This document shows, one piece after another, positions 1 to 9,759 of a stretch of 64,000 nt of DNA. The stretch is taken from assembly GCA_963755495.1 (NCBI GenBank), contig CAVWJS010000006.1, forward strand, positions 806,001 through 870,000, written 5' to 3'. Numbering within the stretch: position 1 is the stretch's first letter; every line of letters starts with the position of its first letter. This stretch comes from Bog-473 sp963755495. GTDB lineage: Bacteria > Actinomycetota > Acidimicrobiia > Acidimicrobiales > RAAP-2. The notes under the pieces are model-generated. The model did not search any database, was not told where the DNA came from, and saw nothing but the letters and a program-made list of their open reading frames with translations. Both the position numbers and the translations under genes were made by a program.

Positions 1-668
1 CCGCCAGGGCGAACGGCGGTCAGGTAGACCCGGTGCCGGGGAAACTCATTGTCAAAGCCGAAGCCAACGCCCGGAGTGGCCGATCTCGGCCACTCCACCT
101 TCGTGTTCGATCCATCCGGCCTTGGGCGGGGCGGGGCGGTCGCTGCCGTCACCGGCAGCCCTGGGCAAATACACCGGCCGCATCGGATTGCGCGAGAGGA
201 CATGCTTGATGTCCATGAGCAACAGCTCTTGATGCTGTTGCTCATGGTGCAGGCCCAGAGTGATCAGTTCCCGGACACCCCGCTTCGAGATCCTCGCCCA
301 GCAGTCCCTCCATGGCCTCGTCTACGAAATCGCGATAGCGGCCGACATCTTCGACGCCCGGACGCGAGATCAGCCCGCGTTCGTTGCGAGGGTGACGTTC
401 GCCGAGCGCTTCGTAGTATGAGTTAAAGATGTAGGCGAAGGCGTCGTTATACGGGTTGTATCCGACGGCATGTTGGTCCCAGCACGAATGTCTCGAAGAA
501 CCATGTGACGTGGGCACGATGCCACTTCGTGGGGCTGACGTCCGGCATGGACTGCACCGTCTGGTCTTCCGCACTCAGGGGAGCGGCGAGGCGTTCGGTG
601 GTGGCGCGCACGGCGGCATAGGCCTCGGCGAGGTTGGATCCAATCGCTGGTCCGCCGTCCTCGGACAT
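1..668 (-). CDS. egtB: Ergothioneine biosynthesis protein EgtB (hercynine oxygenase), partial
   Basis: EgtB is a non-haem iron enzyme that couples hercynine to gamma-glutamylcysteine or cysteine with O2 in ergothioneine synthesis. The N-terminal DinB-like domain is visible: SPTKWHRAHVTWFFETFVL near residue 45, then YNPYNDAFAYIFNSYYEALG, and the iron-ligand stretch HHEQQHQELLLMDIKHVLSR. The catalytic domain begins with GGVAEIGHSG and GFGFDNEFPRHRVYL before the window edge cuts it. The reading frame breaks near 475, between 150 and 300, and near 75, which I take as sequence errors. The ATG at 668 follows a GGAAGGA ribosome site. The other egt genes would lie left of the window. Confidence 0.88.
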
Positions 669-827
669 CTGATCCTTCCGTCGACCACTCTGCCGCGGCG
701 CAAAGTCGTCCTTCGTCCACTGAATTCGTTGCGCTCACCCTACCCAGGTGTGCCCGGAGTTAAGCGCACCCCCTCCGGGAGGTTCCACGCGCAACCGATC
801 GAGGGCAGAATCTCGGATCAACCCCGT

Positions 828-833
828 TAGCAT
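828..833 (+). promoter_or_regulatory. Candidate -10 element TAGCAT, leaderless start
   Basis: TAGCAT ends 7 nt before the ATG at 841 and no Shine-Dalgarno sequence is present. Transcription would start at or beside the A of the start codon. This is inferred from spacing alone. Confidence 0.4.
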
Positions 834-840
834 CACCTCC

Positions 841-1131
841 ATGACTGTCACGGCTACCTATGAGGGGATCGAGATCGCCCGCAGCGATCGGACCGTCGTC
901 GTCGAGGGGAATCATTACTTCCCAGCCGAGGACGTCAAGGAGGGGACATTGGAACCCTCCACCACGCAAACCACGTGCCCGTGGAAGGGCGTCGCCAGCT
1001 ACTACGACGTCGTCGCCGGAGAGCACCGCAATCCTGATGCCGCCTGGTTTTACCCGACGCCCAAGGAAGCGGCCAGGGAGATCACCGATCGCGTGGCTTT
1101 CTGGAAGGGTGTCGAAGTCAAGGAGAGCTGA
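841..1131 (+). CDS. DUF427 family protein
   Basis: A 96-residue protein that matches the DUF427 family across its length: start MTVTATYEGIEIARSDRTVV, centre VEGNHYFPAEDV and TTCPWKGVASYYDV, end RVAFWKGVEV. DUF427 is a small beta-rich fold of unknown biochemical role, common in actinobacteria. I chose the ATG at 841 rather than an upstream in-frame codon because family members begin just here and a TAGCAT hexamer lies 7 nt upstream. It stands alone, downstream of the divergent egtB. Confidence 0.85.
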   Translation: MTVTATYEGIEIARSDRTVVVEGNHYFPAEDVKEGTLEPSTTQTTCPWKGVASYYDVVAGEHRNPDAAWFYPTPKEAAREITDRVAFWKGVEVKES

Positions 1132-1458
1132 TTCTCGTGGGGACTCGCTGCGGGGGCGCTCCACCCCGGGTGTCCGATTCCGCGAAGCTGGTTCAGGAAG
1201 TCAGGAAGTCAGGAAGTCAGGAAGTCAGGAAGTCAGGAAGTCAGGAACTCAGGGAGACAGGCGGATAATGCCGAGCGCTCTGGCAGCGCCTCAGGGGCGT
1301 TTCGCTGGATGTTTGCCAGTCGACGCCCGGGCGGTTCACCGTTTGCGCAAGGGCCCAATATGCCCCTGGCGGCCCGCTGTCGTTTTCTGGCCACGGTGGC
1401 CAATCTCCCTCTGCATTGACGTCGAGAGTGGCCGGGCGTCGCCGGCCGACGTCTCAGC
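1132..1458. other. Convergent intergenic region, no gene
   Basis: 327 bp between the converging DUF427 and PAP2 genes. It holds the 8-bp tandem array at 1193-1248 and a 15-bp perfect inverted repeat, TGGCCACGGTGGCCA, at 1388-1402. No ORF with coding character and no clear terminator with a T-run is seen. Confidence 0.6.
1193..1248. repeat. 8-bp tandem repeat TCAGGAAG, seven copies
   Basis: Six exact copies of TCAGGAAG followed by TCAGGAAC, 62 bp after the DUF427 stop. On the minus strand each unit carries TGA, and the 8-bp period places that stop in all three frames. See the finding on repeats at gene ends. Confidence 0.95.
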
Positions 1459-2589
1459 TCAACTGGAGGTGAGGAGGGGTGCCTCTGCCTCGAGCGAGTC
1501 CAGCGCAGATTGGCTCGACTTCTTTTCAAGACTCTTTCGCATGCGCCATGACTCCCAGCGGTCCAACAACTTTGATCCGAAGTAGAAGGTGGCGGCGGCG
1601 TAGGTCCAGCCCACGAGGATGTCGATGACGAAGTGCTCTCCGGTGTAGACGAGGGAAAAGGCCATGCAGATCGGATAGGCCGCCAGCAGGATGCGTTTCT
1701 TGTTGCTGGCGGCCTTCCAGAAGAAGAGGCAGATGAGCATGGGGTACCCCCCATGGAGCGAAGGCATCGCGGCCACGCTGTTGTCGAACTTGCTGCCGCC
1801 GGCGAACAGCGCTTGACCCAATCCAATGTGCAGGTGCTTCCACACCTGGTCGATGATCCGGGTCGTCGGGGGTAGGTGGCCGAATTCGCTCGCCATCCAG
1901 GGTGGCATGGCGGGGTAGAGCACGTAGGTGATGTAGCCGATGAAGGTGAGGGCGACGAAGAGGGCGACGTAGCGCCGGAACTTGGCGTGGTTCGTCTTCC
2001 ACAGCACTCCGGCAATGATGAACGAGGCGAAGAAGTGGGTCATGTAGCAGGCCCAGCACAGGTAGTCCCAGAAATGCAGGCCGGGGCGGTACAGCCATCG
2101 TTGCAGTTGCGCGGTCGGATCCACGCTGAAGACGTGCGTGTCGAACCATACTTGTGGCTTGACGAACGCAACTTGGTGGAGTGACCCGAAGGTGTTGTGT
2201 GGTCCCCAAATTGGGTTTGAGGCATAGCCGCGGAGGATGCCGTAGCCGAAGAGGACGGCGACGAGAGGGAGCCAGTCGATCATCAGTTGCTTCCAGCGCA
2301 CGCCGCTCCCGAGACTGGATATGACGAGGCCAGCCACGACGTAGAGCAGGACCGAGTTGGTCGACCACGGGATGCCGGCGACGAAGTAATAAATGACGAG
2401 ACTGATTGCGTAAAGGACCCAGCCGATGGTCACCCGGCGGCGCCCGCGATCTGACCAACGGTAGGAGAGCCAGGCGCCGAACGTCCGGCGATCCGCAGGA
2501 GAGTCCGGCAACGAGACGGGCTCGCTGGAGCTTGAAGTGCCGGTGTGCGGCAACACTGCCAGGCGATCTTCGTCTTCGGTTGTCGTCAT
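1459..2589 (-). CDS. PAP2-superfamily membrane phosphatase or phosphotransferase
   Basis: A 376-residue polytopic membrane protein with a short charged cytoplasmic N-terminus and about six to seven hydrophobic segments. The PAP2 catalytic motifs are present: MPSLHGGYP (motif C2) near residue 275 and SLVYTGEHFVIDILVGW (motif C3, with His and Asp of the S-x6-H-x3-D pattern) near residue 320. The layout resembles PAP2_3 proteins, which include inositol phosphorylceramide synthase-like phosphotransferases, so the substrate is probably a lipid phosphate or phospho-inositol lipid. Which one is not clear from sequence. The frame is intact. It is divergent from the glycosyltransferase gene at 2818. 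Confidence 0.82.
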   Translation of the reverse strand: MTTTEDEDRLAVLPHTGTSSSSEPVSLPDSPADRRTFGAWLSYRWSDRGRRRVTIGWVLYAISLVIYYFVAGIPWSTNSVLLYVVAGLVISSLGSGVRWKQLMIDWLPLVAVLFGYGILRGYASNPIWGPHNTFGSLHQVAFVKPQVWFDTHVFSVDPTAQLQRWLYRPGLHFWDYLCWACYMTHFFASFIIAGVLWKTNHAKFRRYVALFVALTFIGYITYVLYPAMPPWMASEFGHLPPTTRIIDQVWKHLHIGLGQALFAGGSKFDNSVAAMPSLHGGYPMLICLFFWKAASNKKRILLAAYPICMAFSLVYTGEHFVIDILVGWTYAAATFYFGSKLLDRWESWRMRKSLEKKSSQSALDSLEAEAPLLTSS

Positions 2590-2817
2590 AGAGAGAGAAC
2601 GGCTTCCATGTGCCTGAGGCTGCCCATTGGAGCCAGCGAATGCCTCAACGTATCGGTACTTTGGGCGCGATTGCGGTCGCTGCTGTTAGTTACAGATGTG
2701 TGAAAATCATAGCCTGATGGTCACGGACGAACTGGGCAACACCTTGGAAGCCTGGGCGGACCATTGAGGTCAGCGCAGCCGCTGACGGCGTCCTGTGCGC
2801 CGTCTGTGAACAGAGCG

Positions 2818-4462
2818 ATGGGTCGACGACGGCTCGGGATGTGGCTGGTCGTGGTGGCCGCCATTGCCTTCCTGATCTTGGGCGGACTTGAAGCCTGGCG
2901 CGACTCTGCCACCTTTGATGAGCCGGTTTACGTGTCTTCGGGTGTGGTGGCGGTCCTGCACCATGACCTGGCCGACAACCCCGAGCATCCTCCACTCTTC
3001 AAGGTGTTGGCCGTGCTTCCTGTTCTTGCCGTCGGTCCCGTCGTGCCTCACGGTAAATGGAACATCAACAACGAGCACCAGTACGGCGCGCGCTTTGTCA
3101 ATGCGCAGTTGCGTGCAGGCACGATGCACCGAGTCACGTTCGCGTCGCGCCTGGTGCCGCTGCTCGAGTGTGCACTGCTCGCACTCGTGCTTTACGCATT
3201 GGCATCGCGGTTGTTCGGTCTGTGGCCCGGCGTCGTCGCAGCGCTACTCTGGTTGCTCAATCCAATGGTCCTCGGGTTGGGGCACCTCGACGGGGTCGAC
3301 CTGCCGTTCGCGCTCGACGACCGCCCTCGTGTCCTTGGCCATGGTGCGTTGGCTCAAATGTCGCGATCGGCGCTCCTGGTTGTGGCTTGGTGCCTCCTGC
3401 GGCCTCGTCGTGTCCGCTCAAGTCACCGGACTGCTCGTGGTTGCCGTCGCTTGCGCCACGGTACTCGTGGCCCAGGCGCGAGCCGGGAAGCGGGGCTGGC
3501 AGCTCTGGCGTCTGCCGGTGTGTATCGCATTGATCACCTGGGTGTTCGTTTGGATTGTGTACATCGTTCTCGATCCGAGCGTCGTGCTCGATTCGTGGTT
3601 CCTCCTACCCCATCCCTTCGTGGAGGGTGTCAAGTACTTGGGCTCCAACGACACCGGGAGCTCGCCTGGTTTTCTCTTGGGGCAGCGCTGGGATGGTGCA
3701 AACGTCTGGTTCTGGCCGGCCTCATTGCTCGTAAAGCTGACCGCGCCGATTCTGGTCTTGCTGATCGCGGGCCCTTTGGTGCTGGTTGCCGGGGTTCGCT
3801 CGGGCCGGGTCAGTCGCTCCACCCTGCGGCAGACACTGATGGCTGTGGTGCTACCGGCCCTGGTTCTCTTCGTGTTCGAGCTCCCCAACCCACGCACACT
3901 CGGGGTGCGCTATCTCCTGCCGTGCCTCGCATTGTGGACGGTGGTCGCCTCGCCAATCGCCCTCCTCGTTGGTCGGAGGCTGATGGCGGCGGCGCTGACC
4001 GCGGTGATGGGGGTGGCGGCCGCGCTCACCGCACTCTCCTTTCCGGACTCGATCGCGTATACGGCTGCGCCCTTTACGCCGGCATATCGAGTGGCTACCG
4101 ATTCAAATGTGGACTGGGGGCAGGATTTCTCCCTCCTGGTGGACTGGAGCCGAGGGCGACATCCCCGTGTGGCCTACTTCGGACCTCGAGGAATCACGAA
4201 CGCCGATATCCCAGGGGCCAGGCGCCTCATCGGCGTTGCGCCGGGGACCATCACGGGCTGGGTTGCGGCCTCCGCCTCCGATCTCACCAGTGCACTGCGA
4301 GATGATGCACTCAGCTGGCTACGTGCCTACTGTCCGGTGGCAACCCTCGGCGGATCGATCCTGCTCTATCACTTCGCCACACCACCAACCGCTGCGCCCG
4401 GCCCATCGACACCTGCCCCGTTGTGCAATGCCGGTGCGACGAGCCGCCGTGTCATCCGATGA
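2818..4462 (+). CDS. GT39/PMT-like integral membrane glycosyltransferase
   Basis: A membrane protein of about 550 residues with roughly ten transmembrane segments. The first loop has the acidic motif of GT-C enzymes (SATFDEPVYVSSGV, then NPEHPPLFKVL), where the Asp-Glu pair binds the metal or polyprenyl-phosphate sugar donor. The C-terminal part has VATDSNVDWGQDFSLLVDW, usual in bacterial PMT_2 relatives. It probably transfers a sugar from a lipid-phosphate donor on the outer face of the membrane; the acceptor is unknown. One frame break lies near 3315. The ATG at 2818 is preferred over TTG 2764 because the first hydrophobic helix follows it directly. It converges with the ABC permease. Confidence 0.75.
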
Positions 4463-4520
4463 CGAGACGGCGCCCGGAGAATGCCGGCTCCGGAGCGATA
4501 CAGGCCGGGGTGTGATTCTG

Positions 4521-4550
4521 GCCGGAGTGGCTCAGGCCGGAGTGGCTCAG
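4521..4550. repeat. 15-bp tandem duplication over the permease stop codon
   Basis: GCCGGAGTGGCTCAG occurs twice, exactly, with a decayed third copy to the left. The permease TGA lies in the right-hand copy (4547-4549), so the duplication gives a second in-frame TGA 15 bp further on. Confidence 0.9.
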
Positions 4551-5460
4551 GCCAGTACCTTGCGTCGGAAGTTCCGCAGTCCGAGCGTCAAGAAGATCGC
4601 GCTGAAGGCGAGGAGCGCCGGGTAGATCACATAGAGGTGCATGTGTGAGGTGTTGGTAAAGGCGGCCCTCATCCCGTCGTTGACATAGATCAGAGGGTTG
4701 ATCAGCACGATGGTCTGTAGCCAATGCCAGCCTCCCACCTTGACCGAAGCTAAACGGGTCCACTGGTAGTAGGTGCCGCCCAGGAACGTGATGGGCAGGA
4801 CGATGAAGCCGAACATGAGGCCGAGGTTGCGAGGCTCGAAACTGGTGCCGAGCAAGAGTCCGAGAGACGTCATGGTCAGACAGGAAAGCGGCACGATCGT
4901 GACGATCAGGAGCCAATGGAGATTGATATTCGCCTCGACGCCCGCCGCATGGATAACGGCAGCGATCGGGAGGACAAGGATGGCCGACAGGAGACCCTGC
5001 GCACCGCCGGAGAGCACCTTGGAGATAGCGACGAGCCAAATCGGGCACGGAGCCTGGACTCGGTCCTCGATCTCGCGGGTGAAGCCGAACTCCTGTGCCA
5101 GTTGCATCGCTACCGCTTGAATACCTTGGAACATGATCGAGAGGCCGACCACCCCGGGCACAAGGACGGTTGCAAACGCGGATTCGGCCCCAGGAATGCG
5201 CGATGCGCCGATACCTTGCCCAATTTTGGGAAAGACATAGAGGAAGACGAAGCACAGGAGGAACGGCTGCACGAGGGTGCGGATCGCAAACTCGACGAGG
5301 TGCTTTCGCAGCACGATCAGGTCGCGCAGAATGAGGGCACGGAGAGACGTCCAACTTGCAGCGGTAGCGGACCGAGTCGGTGTGGTCGCGCACGCGGCGC
5401 GAGATCGTGTCCGGCTGCGGTGAGCGTCACGAACTGGTCAGGAGAGCTTGTGGCGGTCAT
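4547..5460 (-). CDS. ABC-2 type transporter permease
   Basis: The membrane subunit of an ABC exporter. The intact part starts LRALILRDLIVLRKHLVEF and has six hydrophobic segments, with the ABC2_membrane signature region QEFGFTREIEDRVQAPCPIW (about residue 95) and LGLLLGTSFEPRNLGLMFGF later. The ATG at 5460 overlaps the TGA of the ATPase gene by one base, and one frame break near 5400 joins this start to the body. With the ATPase upstream it forms a DrrAB-like exporter; the substrate is unknown. The stop codon sits in a 15-bp tandem duplication. Confidence 0.85.
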
Positions 5461-6460
5461 CAGTCGCGCAGGTCCTTTCCGGTCAGTCCGATAAAGACGG
5501 TTTCGAGCGTCGGTTCGGCCACCGACAGGTCGGCCAAGGCCAGTCCCTCAGCCTCAGCCGCTTCGACGATGCGTGGCACCAACCGATCGGCGCCTTTGAC
5601 ATGAAGTTCCACACCCCCCGGCACCGCGCGGGTCCGCGTGACACCCTCGATCCTCCGATCGAAGGCAGCGGCGAGGGTTTCGGCATCTCCCGTCCGCCTT
5701 GACGGTGACGATGGTGTCAGCTCCCACGCTTCGCTTGAGTTCGCTAGGGGTATCGAGGGCGAGGATCTTGCCGTGATCCATGATGGCGACCCTGTCGCAC
5801 AGCTTGTCAGCTTCTTCCATGTAGTGGGTGGTGAGCATGATGGTCTGTCCTTCTGCATTCAGCTCACGCAGGAGATCCCACAAGGCCAAACGCCCTTGGG
5901 GGTCGAGTCCCGCCGTTGGTTCGTCGAGGAAGAGGACGGCGGGACGGTGGAAGATGGCACGCGCCACCATGAGGCGCTGGGCCATGCCACCCGAGAGGGC
6001 GTAGACGGAGGCCTTGGCGAAGCGGGTGAGCTGGAACTGCTCAAGAAGCTGGTCGGCGGTCTGTTTGGACTCGCCGCTTCCCCATGCCGAACATACGACC
6101 GTGGAAGTAGAGGTTCTCCCACGGCGTCAGCTGACGGTCGAGGGTGTTCTGTTGCGACACCACACCGATCATCTGCTTGGCCAATGTGGGGTGGGCTACG
6201 ACGTCAATCCCGCCGACGAAGGCCTGCCCACCCGAGGGAATGACCCTCGTGGTGAGCACGCCGACCGTCGTCGTCTTCCCCGCCCCGTTCGGGCCGAGGA
6301 GGCCGTAGACCTCACCCACACCCACTCGCAGGTTGAGTCCGTCCACGGCCCGGAAATCAGTGCCGTGGTAGGTCTTGACCAGGTCGATCGTCTCGATGAT
6401 GGGTTGACCTCCGTGGCCATTCGTAGCGGATGCAGCGTGGGCATCGGTCGTCATGGTCAT
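5460..6460 (-). CDS. ABC transporter ATP-binding protein, DrrA-like
   Basis: The nucleotide-binding subunit of the exporter. Walker A is GPNGAGKTTT, the Q-loop region GVVSQQNTLDRQLTPWENL, the signature YALSGGMAQRLMVARA, Walker B LFLDEPTAGLDP and the switch His TTHYMEEAD. After the core comes a C-terminal domain ending EPTLETVFIGLTGKDLRD, as in DrrA/CcmA-type drug exporters. The frame breaks near 6065 and near 5695. The gene follows padR in the same direction and a TACTCT hexamer lies 9 nt before its ATG, so it may also have its own promoter. Confidence 0.9.
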
Positions 6461-6500
6461 CGTTTTCTCAGAGTATCGTCCCAGGTTCTACGGTGGAGAC

Positions 6501-7226
<726 letters not shown>

Positions 7227-7560
7227 GTGTCAGTTCCTTTGTTTGGTCATTGAGTAGTTCGTCTTATAGAACACTAATGATATATCATAATATTCCGACG
7301 ATGTCACGAAAATTGTCGTAATGGCCGGGTGCTCAACTCCGACGTCGCAGGTCGGCGCATATTTTTGGAGGCCGAATTGCTGGAATGTCTTGGGCAGGTC
7401 TCGGCTGGGACTCGAATCTCGCCTTCGTGGTGAGTGAGTGACCATCACGAGTTCGCTTGCGGAGATCGGAGAAATCGCCCCGACTCCCTGGCAAGATGGC
7501 GCCTGAAGCTACCTATTTCGAATGGGGGCAAGCCACGGTGACCGGCGAGGGGAAATCAGC
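7227..7560. other. Divergent padR/MFS promoter region
   Basis: About 330 bp without a gene. The padR-proximal part (7245-7300) is strikingly AT-rich for this genome and holds a candidate promoter and operator. From 7320 to the MFS start I see no clear RNA gene or terminator. Confidence 0.55.
7263..7288 (-). promoter_or_regulatory. Candidate padR promoter with palindromic operator
   Basis: On the minus strand TATAAG (7268-7263) could be a -10 box 37 nt before the upstream padR start. The perfect 12-bp palindrome ATGATATATCAT (7277-7288) lies 8 bp upstream of it, in the spacer, where a repressor would block polymerase. PadR proteins often bind AT-rich dyads and control themselves. The -35 box is not convincing. 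Confidence 0.4.
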
Positions 7561-9637
7561 GTGAGCGTGACCGCCAAACCACCCTCATTGGAGGGGATCA
7601 CGAAGCGCCGGCTCTGGTTCATACTCGGAGCGCTGCTTCTCGGGCTGTTGCTGGCCGCTCTCGACCAGACCATTGTTTCCACCGCGCTTCCCACCATCGT
7701 GGGAGATCTCCACGGTGGATCCCACTTGGCATGGGTCGTGACCGCCTACCTCTTGTCCTCCACCGTCTCGACCCCATTGTGGGGAAAGTTGGGGGACCAG
7801 TACGGCCGAAAGGTCTTCTTTCAGGCGGCAATCGTCATCTTCGTGGTCGGTTCGGCGCTGGCGGGCTTCAGTCACACGATGACCGAACTCATCGCGTTTC
7901 GCGCCGTGCAGGGTCTGGGCGGCGGGGGATTGCTCGTCGGAGCCAACACGATCATCGGCGACGTGGTCTCACCCCGGGACCGGGGTCGTTACCTGGGTCT
8001 TTTCGGAGCCATGTTCGGAGTGGCGACGGTGATTGGGCCGCTCATCGGTGGCCTGTGCGTGACCTATCTGTCGTGGCGGTGGGTCTTCTACGTCAATCTG
8101 CCCTTCGGAGTGCTGGCTCTCATCGTCACCGGAGTGGTGCTGCCAGGAGCACTGAGCCGGGTCCATCACACAATCGACTACTTGGGATCTCTGTTGCTGT
8201 CGGGTGCTGCCACGGTATTGATACTTTTTGCCAGCCTGGGCGGCATCTCTTGGCGATGGGGATCGGGTCAGAGCGTAGGTCTGGCCGTGGGGGGAGTCGT
8301 GCTGACGCTGCTGTTCCTGTTGGCGGAACACCGGGCCAAAGAGCCGGTCATCCCGCTCCGGCTCTTTCGCTTACGCGTCTTTCAGGCTTCGAGCTTCCTG
8401 GGCTTCGTCATCGGCTTCGCCATGTACGGCGCGCTCGCTTTCCTCCCTCTTTTCCTCCAGAACGTGAAGAACGTCAGTCCGACCCTGTCGGGTCTGCGTC
8501 TATTCCCACTCATGTTCGGGTTGTTCGGGGCGTCCATCCTCTCGGGTCGCCTGGTCACCAGGTGGGGCCGCTACAAAGTGTTCCCCGTCGTCGGCACCGC
8601 CTTCATGACGGTGGGCCTCTACCTGATGTCGCTCATCGGTGTGCACACGAGCGCAGTAGTGATGGCCGCGTACATGTTCGTGTTCGGGATCGGGCTCGGT
8701 CTCAGTCAACAGGTCCTTATCGTCGCCGTGCAGAATGCAGTTTCGTACGAGGACCTCGGCGTGGCCACATCGGGCGCCACCTTCTTCCGCATGATCGGAG
8801 GCTCCTTCGGGACGGCTGTGTTCGGTGCGATCTACGCCAACGTCCTGGCCCACAAGTTGGTCCCTCTCGTCGCCACCCTGCCCAAGACCGGAGCCAAAAT
8901 CAACTTGCAGGTGCAGGACCCGACGGCATTGCACGAGCTGGCTCGTGCGTTCCCCATTCTCTACGAGAAGCTCCTGGTCGCAATCACCGGGACTATCCAA
9001 ACCGTATTCCTGGTCGCTGTCCCCATCGCCGGGTTGGCCTTTCTACTCAGTTGGCTCTTGCCCGAGCTTCCGTTGCGAAGATCGATAGCCACGAGCGACG
9101 TGGGTGAAGGGTTCGGGTTGCCCGAGTCCCGATCCTCGCTCGAAGAGATCCGAATTGTCGCTCGAGCGCATCGCCATTCGGGAAAATCGAGGCGATTTGT
9201 ATCGGGCGATGGCGCTCCGAGCTGGCATCGATCTACCTCCCCAGTCGTGCTGGCTCCTCTACCGCTTGGCTGACCGGCCCGCTGACACGGTGCGAGAGGT
9301 GGCGGGTCGTCTGAAGGTCAGCCGTGAGATCCTCGAACAAGCTGTACGGGGGTTGGTGGCGGCGGGCATGGTGCTGGTCGTGCAGCGGGGTCCCGACTGG
9401 GACGTGACGTTGACGCCGGCGGGCACCGATGCCATGGATCGGCTGACTGAGGCACGTCGGGCGCGTCTCACGGAGTTGCTCGAGGGATGGAATCTCCGAG
9501 AGCACCCCGAGATCATCGCCATGGTAAAGAATCTCGCCAACTCGCTTCTGGCCGATGACGACAAGATGGTTGAAGATGCGCTTCCACATGAGACCGCAAG
9601 GATGGGAGCGGGGAGCGGCAACGGCGAAGCCCTGTAG
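7561..9637 (+). CDS. DHA2 (EmrB/QacA) MFS exporter fused to a MarR-like domain
   Basis: The first ~500 residues form a 14-helix drug/H+ antiporter. LAALDQTIVSTALPTIVGDL is motif D1 in helix 1, LWGKLGDQYGRKVFF is motif A, and GPLIGGLCVTYLSWRWVFYV is motif C. A frame break near 9150 joins this to LERIAIRENRGDLYRAMALR and a winged-helix stretch (WLLYRLADRPADTVREVAGR, then a wing and a long C-terminal helix), the MarR-like extension of some actinobacterial DHA2 pumps. I chose GTG 7561, with GAGGGG upstream, over ATG 7522. The cytoplasmic domain could sense drug or regulate the pump; this is inference. Confidence 0.8.
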
Positions 9638-9759
9638 ACGCCGGTCTGGTGATCGTTCGGGTGCCCACGCTGACCGGATGCGTCGAGCGCCCCCCATGTC
9701 CGAGAATGCCGCCGGCATGAGCGTCGACCCATGTGGTACTTCCTCAAGTCATCGACGAG

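Noticed and set aside
72..98. Inverted repeat GGAGTGGCCGA...TCGGCCACTCC as a regulatory element
   Set aside because: It encodes conserved EgtB residues (GGVAEIGHSG), so chance within coding sequence is the simpler view.
1193..1248. CRISPR-like array
   Set aside because: Units are 8 bp with no spacers; a simple tandem repeat.
2764..2817. Earlier TTG start for the GT39-like gene
   Set aside because: The added 18 residues are not membrane-like or conserved in appearance, and ATG 2818 directly precedes the first helix.
7404..7426. tRNA T-loop-like sequence GGACTCGAATCTCGCC
   Set aside because: The flanks do not pair as a T-stem and no anticodon or acceptor stem fits, on either strand.
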